A stretch of 64,000 nt of DNA from Streptomyces cucumeris (GCF_024295805.1 NZ_JANCLX010000037.1:1-64000); one strand, 5' to 3'; positions 35,891-45,382 are shown, counted from the stretch's first letter. The notes: generated from the letters alone by a model not told the origin. A program made the numbers and translations.

Positions 35891-36516
35891 GACAGATGCT
35901 CCGAGAACAGCCCGTCGGCGCCCAGTTCACCCAGCCGGCCGGTGTCCACCTCGTAGTACCAGCCGTGCAGGCGCAGCCTCCCCGCCTCCACCCGCTCGCG
36001 CACCACCGGGTACTGGCGCAGTACGGACAACTGGTGGACCACGTTGCGCTGCACCACCTCGCGCAGCAACGGCCCCTCCGCGCCGCCCCCGTGGCCGTTC
36101 GCGGCATCCGGCGACAGCAGGGGCGCGAGTCCGGGGCGGGCGAGTTCGAGCCATGCCCCCACACCGGGCAGATCCGAGAGATCTGTTCCGGCCCGCAGCG
36201 CACCCATGGCCCCGCAGTGCGAATGGCCGCAGACGATGACGTCCTGAACGTCCAGCACCCGCAGCGCGTACTCGAGGGTGGCGGCCTCGCCCGACGCCCC
36301 CCGCCCCGCGGGCGGGGGGACGATATTGCCTGCGTTACGCAACTCGAATATCTCCCCCGGACGCGCCTGCATGATGAAAGCGGGTATCACCCGCGAGTCG
36401 GAGCAGGTGATGAACAGCGCCTCCGGGGATTGTCCCTCCGCCAGCTTCCGGTATTCAGCGCTCTCGAAATCCACCCGCTGCCTCAGCGAACGCGCACGGT
36501 CCAGCAATGCCTGCAC
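35887..36516 (-). CDS. Beta-class carbonic anhydrase
   Basis: 209 residues. Zinc ligands and the Asp-Arg dyad are complete: CSDSRV with Cys38, Asp40 and Arg42, and CGHSHCG with His98 and Cys101. It interconverts CO2 and bicarbonate in the cytosol. The GTG start at 36516 follows GGGAGG by four bases, which decides against longer in-frame starts. It is cotranscribed with the SulP transporter through an ATGA overlap, suggesting a bicarbonate supply or pH unit. It is divergent from the PLP-enzyme gene across a 143-base AT-richer promoter region. Confidence 0.94.
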   Translation of the reverse strand: MQALLDRARSLRQRVDFESAEYRKLAEGQSPEALFITCSDSRVIPAFIMQARPGEIFELRNAGNIVPPPAGRGASGEAATLEYALRVLDVQDVIVCGHSHCGAMGALRAGTDLSDLPGVGAWLELARPGLAPLLSPDAANGHGGGAEGPLLREVVQRNVVHQLSVLRQYPVVRERVEAGRLRLHGWYYEVDTGRLGELGADGLFSEHLS

Positions 36517-36659
36517 GGTACCTCCCTGATACGGAGTCAGGCCGAGATCGACCACGTATCCGGCACGATAAGGGGGTAACCAATAGGCGGAGGTTAAGAG
36601 AAGACCAGGGCAATGCAAGAAATGGCTGATTGAGCGATGTCTCACAGAAAGGACCGGAA

Positions 36660-37682
36660 ATGGTGCACCCCGCCCCGGCCCACCACCCCCGGCTCCATGA
36701 CCGATTTCCCGCACTGGAGTCCACACTGCCTTTTCTTCCGCTCGGCCACGCCCCCACCCCCGTACGGCGGTTGCCCGATCCGGCCCCCGGCACCGCGCTG
36801 TGGTGCAAGGACGAGAGCGGCTACGGCGACGGCGGATGGGGCGGCAACAAGGTGCGCAAACTCGAGTGGCTGCTGCCCGACGCACGGCGCCGTGGGGCGC
36901 GGACCCTCCTGACCGTCGGCGGTATCGGCACCAACTGGGGCCTGGCCGCCGCGCTGTACGCCCGGGAGCAGGGGATGGCCACCGCCCTGGCCCTCATCGA
37001 CCAGCCGGTCGACGACCACGTACGGGCCCAGCTCGAGCGGTTGCGCCGGTCCGGGGCCACCCTGCACTTCACCCGTACCAAGCTCCGCACCATGGCCACG
37101 GCACCCTGGCTGTTCCTGCGGCACACCACCGCGGGACGGCTCCCGCACTACCTTCCGGCGGGTGGCTCCACCCCCGTCGGCACCCTCGGCCCCGTCGAGG
37201 TGGCGCTCGAACTCGCGGACCAGATCGCGGCCGGGGCCCTCCCCGAACCCTCCCACCTCGTCACCGCCGTCGGCAGCGGAGGAACGGCCGCCGGGCTCGC
37301 CCTCGGTCTGCGCCTCGCCGGACTCCGCACCCGGGTCGTGGGGGTGGTCGTCAATGACACGCTCCGGCTGGACATGCCCGCCGTGACCGGTCTGGCGCGC
37401 GGAACCGCACACCTCCTCCGGTCGCGCGGCGCCGGCCTGCCCCCGACATCCATCGGCCCGGAGCAACTGACCCTGGTGCGCCACTGGCTCGGACCCGGCT
37501 ACGGCCACCCCACCCCGGAGGCCCTGCGCGCCCGGCGGCTCGCCGCCGACACCGCGTCGCTGCTGCTGGAACCGGTGTACACGGCGAAGGCGATGGCCGC
37601 GCTGACCTCGCTCGCGGCCGACGGCCGGCTGGCACCGGGCCCCGCGCTCTTCCTCAACACCCACGGGCCCCGGCCCCGATGA
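36660..37682 (+). CDS. PLP-dependent D-cysteine desulfhydrase/ACC-deaminase-like enzyme
   Basis: 340 residues of fold type II PLP enzymes. The cofactor lysine lies in GGNKVRKLEWLL, the GIGTNWGLAAALYA block binds substrate, and the Gly-rich phosphate loop is VGSGGTAAGLALG. The family includes D-cysteine desulfhydrase (pyruvate, H2S, NH3) and ACC deaminase; the sequence does not separate them. The ATG at 36660 is preceded by AAAGGA at six bases, favoured over the in-frame TTG at 36630. It is monocistronic and divergent from the carbonic anhydrase. Confidence 0.82.
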   Translation: MVHPAPAHHPRLHDRFPALESTLPFLPLGHAPTPVRRLPDPAPGTALWCKDESGYGDGGWGGNKVRKLEWLLPDARRRGARTLLTVGGIGTNWGLAAALYAREQGMATALALIDQPVDDHVRAQLERLRRSGATLHFTRTKLRTMATAPWLFLRHTTAGRLPHYLPAGGSTPVGTLGPVEVALELADQIAAGALPEPSHLVTAVGSGGTAAGLALGLRLAGLRTRVVGVVVNDTLRLDMPAVTGLARGTAHLLRSRGAGLPPTSIGPEQLTLVRHWLGPGYGHPTPEALRARRLAADTASLLLEPVYTAKAMAALTSLAADGRLAPGPALFLNTHGPRPR

Positions 37683-37877
37683 GGGTGTTTGCCCGGGGCG
37701 ACCAGGAGTCAACGCCGCTGTGTTGTTATTGAATTCCACCGGAGTGCATCATTAGTGCTCACGCGGCGGCCACGCCGGACGTGGCACTTCGGTGAGAGGA
37801 GGGGCGGCCACGGCAGCGCCGGGTCCGATCCGACGTGGGTGGCCCCACACATCCCCACAGATCGCAGGAATGACGAC

Positions 37878-39827
37878 GTGTCCCAACGATGGCAAGACAC
37901 CGGCGCAGCACCGGCCGACGGCGGGGAACCCCTCTCCGGCCTGGGTGACACCGCCCTGGTCAACCGGGCGTCACGGGAACCCGAGTCGGTCGGACGGGTG
38001 GTGGCGGAGCTGAGCACGCGCCATCTGCCGGCGGTGACCGGCTACGCCTCGCTCTGTGTGTCCGCCCCGCCCGGCGCCGCCACCCTGGCCTCGGAGGCGA
38101 TCCTCACGGCCGTGCTCGACGCGGATCCCGCCGCACCGGACGAGGCGTGGCGGCCGAAGCTGCTGGGCGCGGTGGTCGAGGTGGCCAGACGGCGATGGCT
38201 GGACTCCGGCCGCCGCAATGAACTGAGCCCGGACTTCCGGGAGTGGCTGGAGAGCGGCCCGGATCAGCCGGCCGCATACGCGCGGAGCGGAAGCGCCGGG
38301 CCGGAGTCGGGGCGGTACGGAAACGGACGCCGGACCGTCCGTCCCCGCCCCGGCCTTCTGCGCACCGCCTTCCGCGGGCTGCCGGCCCACCTCCGCACCG
38401 TGCTCTGGCACGATGTGGTCGAGCGTGAGGACCCCGCGGCCATCGGCCGTCTGCTGGGCGCGCGGACCGACACCGTGCGCGGCTGGTCCGCGAACGCCCG
38501 CGCCAAGTTCCGGGACGCCTACCTGCGGACGTACGCGGACGAGGGCGACGCCGCGTGCCGCCCGTTCACCCGGCTGGTCGAGGTCGCCGCGGAGACCCGG
38601 CGCATCTCCCCCGCCGGGGACGTGGACGGCCATCTCGCCGACTGCGCCTACTGCCGACGGGCGTTCGACGACCTGTCCCGGATGGAGCACCACTGCGACA
38701 CCCTGCTCGCGGAAGGTGTGCTGGCCTGGGGAGGGGCGCGCTATGTCGCGGAGCGTCCGGCGGCGGGCCGGGCGGTGTCCGGTGGCGCCGACGAGGGTGC
38801 GCGGGACGCCCCGGAGACCCCCTCCGCGGCCCCGGCCACGGAGGGGACGGCACCGGAGGCGGCGGCCGGAGCCGCCGCACCCACCACCGGGCACACCCTC
38901 GGTGGCAGCCGCAGCCGCCGCACCGCGCAGGTGGCACTCACCTCGGGCGCCATCTGTCTGGGGGTCATCGCCGCCGCGGCGCTCTCCGCCACGCACGACA
39001 GCGGGGCGGACGGCCGTGACACCACCCCGGCACAGGACCGTCCGACCTTCTCGGTGACGGCCGGCTCCCCGGCCGGATCGGCCTCTCCGCGGCCCTCCCC
39101 GCCACCGAAGAAGAAGAAAACGAAGAAGCCGCGCACCCCGAGTCCCTCCGCACCGAAGCCCTCGCACTCCCGTACACCGCCGAAGCCCCCGGTGAGCGGC
39201 GCCGCGGTCGCGTGGGACTTCGCCGAGGGATCCGGCACCACCGTGCGTGACGGCTCCGGCCGCGGCAATGACGGCACCCTGACGGGAAGCGGCGCGCGGA
39301 GCGGGAGTCACGGCGGATCGCTGGCGCTGAACGGGGACCGGTACGCGGAAGGGGCACGGGGGACGCTGGACACCACACGGAGCTACACCGTCTCCGCCTG
39401 GCTCAACCTCCGCTCCACGGCGGAGTTCTCCACGGCGATCAGCCAGGACGGACAGGAGATCAGCGGTTTCTTCCTCCAGTACGACGCCTCCATCGACCGC
39501 TGGCGGCTGGCGATCTGCGACGCCGACTCCTCCGAGGCGGACGAGGACGAGGCGGTCTCGGCCACCGGTCCGCGGCTCGGCACATGGCAGCACATCGTGG
39601 GGGTCTATGACGCGCCCGCGAAGGAGATGCGGCTGTATGTCGACGGACAGTTGCAGGACACCACCGAGCACACCCCCGTGTGGTCGGCCACGGGCGCGTT
39701 CGCGGTGGGACGGGGCAAGTGGGAGGGCGATGTGGCCGATCGCTTCCGCGGCGGTATCGACGCGGTCGCCGTGTTCCCGCGCGTCCTCTCGTCGTCCGAG
39801 ATCGCGACGCTGGCCCGGCGCTCCTGA
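37878..39827 (+). CDS. Sigma-70-like/zinc-finger/transmembrane/LamG fusion protein
   Basis: 649 residues in four parts. Residues 20-230 resemble ECF sigma regions 2 and 4 (LVNRASREPESVGRVV; FRGLPAHLRTVLWHDVVE; IGRLLGARTDTVRGWS). Residues 240-265 carry a ZAS-like zinc motif, GHLADCAYCRRAF. One membrane segment (about 350-372, ALTSGAICLGVIAAAAL) is followed by a Pro/Lys/Ser-rich wall-spanning linker (to about 438). Residues 440-649 are a LamG/concanavalin-like domain (VAWDFAEGSGTTVRDGSG, SYTVSAWLNLRS, RLYVDGQL). Sensor and transcription-factor-like parts are thus joined across the membrane, suggesting surface sensing. The GTG at 37878 has GCAGGA eight bases upstream. Family members occur in streptomycetes; their function is not established to my knowledge. 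Confidence 0.85.
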   Translation: MSQRWQDTGAAPADGGEPLSGLGDTALVNRASREPESVGRVVAELSTRHLPAVTGYASLCVSAPPGAATLASEAILTAVLDADPAAPDEAWRPKLLGAVVEVARRRWLDSGRRNELSPDFREWLESGPDQPAAYARSGSAGPESGRYGNGRRTVRPRPGLLRTAFRGLPAHLRTVLWHDVVEREDPAAIGRLLGARTDTVRGWSANARAKFRDAYLRTYADEGDAACRPFTRLVEVAAETRRISPAGDVDGHLADCAYCRRAFDDLSRMEHHCDTLLAEGVLAWGGARYVAERPAAGRAVSGGADEGARDAPETPSAAPATEGTAPEAAAGAAAPTTGHTLGGSRSRRTAQVALTSGAICLGVIAAAALSATHDSGADGRDTTPAQDRPTFSVTAGSPAGSASPRPSPPPKKKKTKKPRTPSPSAPKPSHSRTPPKPPVSGAAVAWDFAEGSGTTVRDGSGRGNDGTLTGSGARSGSHGGSLALNGDRYAEGARGTLDTTRSYTVSAWLNLRSTAEFSTAISQDGQEISGFFLQYDASIDRWRLAICDADSSEADEDEAVSATGPRLGTWQHIVGVYDAPAKEMRLYVDGQLQDTTEHTPVWSATGAFAVGRGKWEGDVADRFRGGIDAVAVFPRVLSSSEIATLARRS

Positions 39828-39846
39828 CCGTCGTCGCCCGGGGCCG

Positions 39847-40863
39847 TCAGCCCATGACCACGGCCTTGATGCTGGTCGACCCGGCGACCGCGGACAGCGC
39901 GTCGCCGAACCGCTCCAGCGGGAAGCGGTCGGTGATCACGTCCTCGGTGCGGATACGGCCGGTGCGCAGGGCCAGGAGGGCGCGATCGAAGCAGTGGGTC
40001 TGCGCGAAGGAGCCCTTGATGGTCAGCTCCCGGGAGAAGATCTCGTAGGGCGAGAACGGAACGGTGTCGTCCGCGCCCGCCATCCCGTAGACCAGCACGG
40101 TTCCGCCGCTGCGGGTCACCTCGGGGCAGATCGCCAGGACCGCGGGGACGCCGGTGGCCTCGATGACCGCGTCGAACCCGGACGGCGCCAGCGAGCGCAG
40201 CCGCCGTAGCGCCCTCCTGGGGTCCGTGCGGTCGATCCGGACCGTTTCATCGGCTCCGAGCAGCCGGGCGACCTCGAGTTTGTGCGGTCCGGGCGCGGCG
40301 ACGGTCACCCGTGCCGCGCCACCGTGGACGAGGAGCTGGGCGAGCAGCAGTCCGGTGGGGCCCGCGCCGAACAGAAGTACATCGGATCCCGGGCGCAGCG
40401 CCAGCACATCGGCCCCGTGCAGCGCACATGCCAGGGGTTCGGTGAGCACGGCGGTCATCGGGTCCAGACCGTCGAGGGGGAAGCACTTCTCGGCCCGGGC
40501 CACCAGCAGATCGGCGAAGCCACCGGGTCCGGTGACCCCGAGCGAGGAGAAGTTCTCGCAGTACAGCGGCTGGTCGCGGCGGCAGGGCGCGCAGTGTCCG
40601 CACAGCACCGTGTTGTCGACGGCCACCAGCTCACCGATCGTCAGCCCTTCGACGCGCTCACCGAGCGACTCCACTTCGGCCACGATCTCGTGGCCGGGGA
40701 TCAGCGGGAAGCGGGCCATGAACCCGCCCGCCAGCAGATGGCGGTCGGTGCCGCAGACCCCGGTGGCCACACTGCGCAGCCGGACCTCCTCCGGACCCGG
40801 CCGCGGATCGTCCACATCCAGGACGCGGAAGTGGTGGGGCCGGTCGAAGACCACTGCTCGCAT
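39847..40863 (-). CDS. Zinc-dependent polyol/alcohol dehydrogenase (MDR family)
   Basis: 338 residues. Catalytic zinc ligands are in GVCGTDRH and GHEIVAEV, and the four structural-zinc cysteines occur as CGHCAPC plus LYC. The Rossmann motif is LLFGAGPTGLLLAQLL. It belongs to the sorbitol/arabitol/threonine dehydrogenase branch and should oxidise a polyol hydroxyl with NAD(P)+. It is divergent from the DeoR-led transport and kinase operon across 290 bases, and probably performs the first oxidation of the imported polyol. Confidence 0.9.
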   Translation of the reverse strand: MRAVVFDRPHHFRVLDVDDPRPGPEEVRLRSVATGVCGTDRHLLAGGFMARFPLIPGHEIVAEVESLGERVEGLTIGELVAVDNTVLCGHCAPCRRDQPLYCENFSSLGVTGPGGFADLLVARAEKCFPLDGLDPMTAVLTEPLACALHGADVLALRPGSDVLLFGAGPTGLLLAQLLVHGGAARVTVAAPGPHKLEVARLLGADETVRIDRTDPRRALRRLRSLAPSGFDAVIEATGVPAVLAICPEVTRSGGTVLVYGMAGADDTVPFSPYEIFSRELTIKGSFAQTHCFDRALLALRTGRIRTEDVITDRFPLERFGDALSAVAGSTSIKAVVMG

Positions 40864-41153
40864 GATGTGCGCTCCTGACGGTGGACCTCGCAGAGGTGTT
40901 CTCCGCGACCACGGAAACGCTAGGTGAGCCATAATTGTCACGCAAGATGTGTTAACAAAGTGCGGGTCTTCCCCTAAGAATCTGCTCACGGGCGGGTGCG
41001 CCGACGGTGAACACCGCACCGGCCGCCTGCCGCGGGAGGTGGAGGCACCGGCCACCGCACCGGTACGGTCTGGATCGACCGTGCGGGGATCGAGCCGCTG
41101 GTGTGCCCGGGGACGGGCCGGACCGCGCCGGGCGCGGAGGGGAAGGAGGCCGT
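40864..41153. promoter_or_regulatory. Divergent control region, dehydrogenase / deoR operon
   Basis: About 290 bases between divergent genes. The part at 40928-40965 is strikingly AT-rich and holds a loose inverted repeat, TTGTCAC (40935-40941) against GTGTTAACAA (40949-40958), a candidate DeoR operator. The rest is GC-rich without recognisable signals apart from GGAAGGAGG before the deoR start. Confidence 0.4.
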
Positions 41154-41957
41154 ATGCCGGCCAGGGCACGGCTGTCGCAGGCCGCCGTCGAGGAACGGCG
41201 GCAGGCCGTCCTGCGCCATGTGGTCGAACGCGGCGAGATCCGCATCGACGACCTGGCCTCGCGGTTCGACGTCAGCCTGATGACGATGCACCGCGACCTG
41301 GACGACCTCGCCGCCCGCCATCTGCTGCGCAAGGAACGCGGCCGCGCCGTCGCCTTCCCCGCCCTCACCATGGAGACCGCCACCCGCTTCCGGGAGTCCG
41401 CCCGGCTGGCCGCGAAGAACGCGCTGTGCGCGGCGGTGGCCGACCGGATCACCCCGGGGACCACCCTGCTGCTGGACGACTCCACCACCCTCTACCCGTT
41501 GGCCGACGTACTGGCCTCGGTCGGCCAACTCACCGTGGTCACCAACTCGGTGGGTCTCGCCCAGCGGCTGGGCGGCGCGCCCGAGGTGGACATCACGCTG
41601 CTGGGCGGGCGCTACAACAGCGAGTTCAACTGCTGTACGGGCCCCGACGTGGTCGGCGCCCTGTCCCGGATCCGCGCCGATCTCGCGCTGACCTCCGCCA
41701 CCGCGATCCTGGAAGGCCGTCTCTTCCACCCGCTGCGCGAGTACGCCGAGATCAAGGAGGCCATGCTGGCCTCCGCCAACCGCTCGCTGCTGCTGGCCGA
41801 CCACTCCAAGTTCGGCCGGACCGCCACCTACGCCTACGGCACGGCCGCCGTCTACGACGGGGTGCTCACCGACACCGCCACCGCGGACGAGGAGATCGCG
41901 GCCATCCGCGGGCTGGGGGTGCGGGTGGAGCGCATCCCTCCCGAGGAGTCCGCCTGA
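41154..41957 (+). CDS. DeoR-family transcriptional regulator
   Basis: 267 residues. The N-terminal winged HTH is GEIRIDDLASRFDVSLMTMHRDLDDL. The C-terminal DeoRC sugar-phosphate sensor domain includes LDDSTTLYPLADVL, VTNSVGLAQRL and LLADHSKFGRTATY. It normally represses sugar or polyol genes until a phosphorylated intermediate binds; here the product of the FGGY kinase in the same locus is the likely inducer. Strong ribosome-binding site GGAAGGAGG before the ATG at 41154. Confidence 0.94.
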   Translation: MPARARLSQAAVEERRQAVLRHVVERGEIRIDDLASRFDVSLMTMHRDLDDLAARHLLRKERGRAVAFPALTMETATRFRESARLAAKNALCAAVADRITPGTTLLLDDSTTLYPLADVLASVGQLTVVTNSVGLAQRLGGAPEVDITLLGGRYNSEFNCCTGPDVVGALSRIRADLALTSATAILEGRLFHPLREYAEIKEAMLASANRSLLLADHSKFGRTATYAYGTAAVYDGVLTDTATADEEIAAIRGLGVRVERIPPEESA

Positions 41958-42207
41958 CCCGTCCGCTCCCGCTCCCCCACCACCGCCACGGTCCCCGCCC
42001 GGACCCGGTGGCCCCGGACCACGTCCACGGGCTCACTCCGGCAGCGGCCGCCCAGCAGGGTGATCTCCACCCCGGCGGCCGTTGCCGCGCCCATCTGCGG
42101 GGAAGCTGAGAGCATCGCGGTGGACAGGCCCGCGATCATGCTCATGCCGACCGTGGACGACGCCGTGCTGGTCCGGCAGGCACGCCGACGGCGGAGAGGG
42201 ATCCGGT

Positions 42208-43578
42208 ATGGCGCGACCACCGCTGGGGCGGCGGACGACCGGTGGCGCGGCCGCCCTCTGCGCCCTGTCGCTGCCCGCGGCGGGCTGTGGCGGATTCGGC
42301 GGGGTGGGGGCCGGTGACGGGACCACCGTCTCGGTGGCCGTGGTGGCCAATCCGCAGATGAAGGACATGGAGGCGCTGACCCCGTACTTCGAACGGGCCC
42401 ACCCCGACATCCGGGTGCGCTTTGTGACCCTGCCGGAGAACCAGGCACGGCAGAAGATCACCGAGTCGGTGGCCACCGGTGGCCGGGAGTTCGACGTCGT
42501 CATGATCAGCAACTATGAGACCCCCCTCTGGGCGCGGAACGGCTGGCTGACCGACCTCCAGGAGCGGGCCGAACACACCCCCGGCTACGCACCGTCGGAC
42601 TTCATCGCCCCGGTCCGCGCCGCGCTGTCCTACCGCGGCCATCTGTACTCGGTCCCCTTCTACGGAGAGTCGTCGTTCCTGATGTACCGCAAGGACCTCT
42701 TCGCGGCCCGGCGGCTGACCATGCCCCGGCGGCCTACCTGGCGGCAGGTGGCGTCCTTCGCCAAGGCGCTCGACGACCCCGGGCACGGAGTGGCGGGGAT
42801 CTGTCTGCGCGGCGCGCCGGGCTGGGGCCAGGTGCTCGCCCCGCTGAACACCGTGATCAACACCTTCGGCGGCCGGTGGTACGACCTGCGGTGGAACCCC
42901 CAGCTCACCACCCCCGAAGTGGAGCGGGCCGTGCGGTTCTACGTCTCCCTGGTGCGCCGGTACGGCGAGCCGGGGGCGGCGGGCGCGGGCTTCACCGAAT
43001 GTGCCACCCACTACGCCCAGGGCAAGGCGGCCATGTGGTACGACGCCACCTCGGCGGCCGGTGTGCTGGAGGACCCGGCCGGCAGCAAGGTGGTGGGCCG
43101 CACCGGATATGTCGCGGCGCCGGTGGCGCGGAAGGCGTGGTCGGGCTGGCTGTACTCCTGGTCGCTCGGTATCCCCCGGGCCGGCCGTCATCAGGACGCC
43201 GCGTGGCGGTTCATGTCGTGGGCCACCTCCCGCCGGTACATCGAACTGGTGGGACGCCGGCTGGGCTGGTCCCGGCTGCCCCCGGGCAGCAGATACTCCA
43301 CCTACGCCCTCCCCCGGTACCGGCGGATCGCGCGGTCGTTCGCGGGCCCCACGTTGCAGGGCATCCGCCACGCCGACCAGCAGCGCCCCACGGTGGAACC
43401 GGTGCCCTACACCGGTGTGCAGTTCCTCGACATCCCCGAGTTCCAGGACCTGGGCACCCGGGTGAGCCAGCAGATCAACGCGGCCATCAGCGGACAGGAG
43501 TCGGTGCACACCGCCCTGGCACAGTCCCAGCGCTACGCCCGGACCGTCGGCCGCGACCAGCGGCGACCGGAACACTAG
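42208..43578 (+). CDS. Sugar/polyol ABC transporter substrate-binding lipoprotein
   Basis: 456 residues. The n-region MARPPLGRRTTGG and the lipobox LPAAGCGG (Cys near 27) mark a lipoprotein; twin arginines suggest possible Tat export. The mature part is an extracellular solute-binding protein family 1 fold (VSVAVVANPQMKDMEALTPYFERAHP; FDVVMISNYETPLWARNGWL; PFYGESSFLMYRKDLF). The ATG at 42208 is chosen because the lipobox is correctly spaced; the longer in-frame form is not. It delivers ligand to the two following permeases. The 250 bases before it (41958-42207) hold no gene I can support. Confidence 0.92.
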   Translation: MARPPLGRRTTGGAAALCALSLPAAGCGGFGGVGAGDGTTVSVAVVANPQMKDMEALTPYFERAHPDIRVRFVTLPENQARQKITESVATGGREFDVVMISNYETPLWARNGWLTDLQERAEHTPGYAPSDFIAPVRAALSYRGHLYSVPFYGESSFLMYRKDLFAARRLTMPRRPTWRQVASFAKALDDPGHGVAGICLRGAPGWGQVLAPLNTVINTFGGRWYDLRWNPQLTTPEVERAVRFYVSLVRRYGEPGAAGAGFTECATHYAQGKAAMWYDATSAAGVLEDPAGSKVVGRTGYVAAPVARKAWSGWLYSWSLGIPRAGRHQDAAWRFMSWATSRRYIELVGRRLGWSRLPPGSRYSTYALPRYRRIARSFAGPTLQGIRHADQQRPTVEPVPYTGVQFLDIPEFQDLGTRVSQQINAAISGQESVHTALAQSQRYARTVGRDQRRPEH

Positions 43579-43586
43579 GGGCGGCC

Positions 43587-44540
43587 GTGGCAGTCGGCGC
43601 GCTTCCGCCCGCGGGCCCGACGGCGACCGCCGGGCCGCTTCCGGCGCGGCGTCCGCCACGGCGGGCCGGGTGGCGGCGCCGCTGGCCGCTCGCCCCCGCC
43701 CTGCTCTGGCTGGTCGTCCTCACCCAACTGCCCTTCGTCTTCACCGTGCTCTTCTCCTTCCAGTCCCGGAATCTGCTCCGGCCCGGTGCGGAGCGCTGGG
43801 TGGGGCTGGCCAACTACGCGAACGTGTTCACCGACACCGTGTTCCGCGCGGCGCTGCTCACCGAGATCGAGCTGACGGTCCTGGCGGTCGCCATCGCCAT
43901 GGCGCTGGGAACGGCGCTGGCGCTGCTGCTCGACCGGCGGTTCCCCGGCCGGGGCGTGGCCCGGACGCTGCTGATCTCACCGTTCCTGGTGATGCCCGCG
44001 GTCGCGGGACTGCTGTGGAAGACCGCCATGTTCGACCCGGTCTTCGGCCTCGTCAATGTCGCGGCGTCCTGGGCCGGCGTCCAGGGCACCGACTTCACCA
44101 GCCGGTTCCCCGTGGCGTCGGTGGTCACCGTTCTGGTGTGGCAGTGGACGCCGTTCATGATGCTCATCGTCCTCGCCGGGCTGCGGAGCCAGCCCGCGGA
44201 CACCCTGGAGGCGGCCCGGGTGGACGGCGCCGGACCATGGGCCACCTTCCGCTGGATCACCCTGCCGTATCTGCGCCGCTATATCGAACTGGGTGTGCTG
44301 CTCGGTGTCATCCACCTGGTCAACACCTTCGACGTGATCTACATGATGACGCAGGGCGGCCCCGGCACCCGGACCACGAATCTGCCCTACTACATCTACC
44401 AGCGGGCGTTCCTGGGCTTCGACGTCGGCCAGTCCTCGGCGCTGGGGGTGGTCACCGTCGCCGGGACACTGGTGGCCGCGGCGCTCGCACTGCGGCTGCT
44501 GTTCACGGCCTTCACCGGCGTCCGGGCGGGTGACCGATGA
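43587..44540 (+). CDS. Carbohydrate ABC transporter permease, MalF-type
   Basis: 317 residues with six membrane segments; the first is LAPALLWLVVLTQLPFVFTV. The cytosolic EAA loop reads TLEAARVDGAGPWATFRWITLP. The GTG start at 43587 lies eight bases after the binding-protein stop. It pairs with the next permease. No ATPase is encoded in the locus, so a shared MsiK-type ATPase presumably energises it, as is usual for streptomycete sugar importers. Confidence 0.93.
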   Translation: MAVGALPPAGPTATAGPLPARRPPRRAGWRRRWPLAPALLWLVVLTQLPFVFTVLFSFQSRNLLRPGAERWVGLANYANVFTDTVFRAALLTEIELTVLAVAIAMALGTALALLLDRRFPGRGVARTLLISPFLVMPAVAGLLWKTAMFDPVFGLVNVAASWAGVQGTDFTSRFPVASVVTVLVWQWTPFMMLIVLAGLRSQPADTLEAARVDGAGPWATFRWITLPYLRRYIELGVLLGVIHLVNTFDVIYMMTQGGPGTRTTNLPYYIYQRAFLGFDVGQSSALGVVTVAGTLVAAALALRLLFTAFTGVRAGDR

Positions 44541-45382
44541 GAAGCCCCGCCGCCTTCCGCCCGCCACTGCGACGCCGGTTCGGTCCATGGCTGTGGACCA
44601 CCGTCACCTGGGTGGTGACCGCGGTGTTCTTCTTCCCGGTGCTGTGGATGGCGCTCACCGCGTTCAAGACCGAGGCGGACGCCTACACCACCTCCCCCAC
44701 CGTGGTGTTCTCCCCGACGCTCGAGCAGTTCCGGGCGGTGTTCGCCGAGGGTGTCGGCCCGTACCTGGGCAATTCCGCGCTGGCCGCCGGGGCTTCCACC
44801 GCCGTTGTGCTGCTGCTCGCGACACCGGCCGCGTACGCGCTGTCCATCCGGCCCGTGCGCCGGTGGCGCGATGTGCTGTTCTTCTTCCTCTCCACCAAGA
44901 TGCTGCCGGTGGTGGCCGCGATCATCCCGGTGTACCTGGCCGCGCGCGGGCTGGGCGCGCTCGACAGCATCGGGACACTGATCGTGCTGTACACGGCGAT
45001 GAACCTGCCGGTGGCGGTGTGGATGCTGCGCTCGTTCTTCCTGGAGATCCCGCGTGAGGTGCTGGAGGCGGCACGGGTGGACGGGGCGACGACGCGTCAG
45101 GAGGTGATGTGGGTGCTGCTGCCCATGGTGGCCCCCGGTCTCGCCGCCACCGCCCTGATCTGCGTGATCTTCTCCTGGAACGAATTCTTCCTGGCGTTGA
45201 ACCTGACCTCGGTACGGTCCGCCACGATGCCCGTCTTCCTCGTGGGTTTCATCACCAGCGAAGGGCTCTACTGGGCCCGGCTGGCCGCGGCCGCCACCCT
45301 GGCCTGTCTGCCGGTGCTGCTGATGGGGTGGCTGGCGCAGCGCCAGCTCGCCCGCGGCCTGTCCATGGGCGCGGTGAAATAG
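44537..45382 (+). CDS. Carbohydrate ABC transporter permease, MalG-type
   Basis: 281 residues, six membrane segments, and the EAA loop VLEAARVDGATTRQEVMWVLLP. The C-terminus GLSMGAVK is the usual end of MalG-type permeases. The start overlaps the previous permease stop (ATGA). It forms the heterodimeric channel with the preceding protein. Confidence 0.94.
   Translation: MRSPAAFRPPLRRRFGPWLWTTVTWVVTAVFFFPVLWMALTAFKTEADAYTTSPTVVFSPTLEQFRAVFAEGVGPYLGNSALAAGASTAVVLLLATPAAYALSIRPVRRWRDVLFFFLSTKMLPVVAAIIPVYLAARGLGALDSIGTLIVLYTAMNLPVAVWMLRSFFLEIPREVLEAARVDGATTRQEVMWVLLPMVAPGLAATALICVIFSWNEFFLALNLTSVRSATMPVFLVGFITSEGLYWARLAAAATLACLPVLLMGWLAQRQLARGLSMGAVK

Noticed and set aside
41958..42207. Possible gene fragment on the minus strand with VEITLLGGRC, similar to a DeoR C-terminal motif
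   Set aside because: Only about ten residues resemble it, with no start, domain or coding bias; probably chance.
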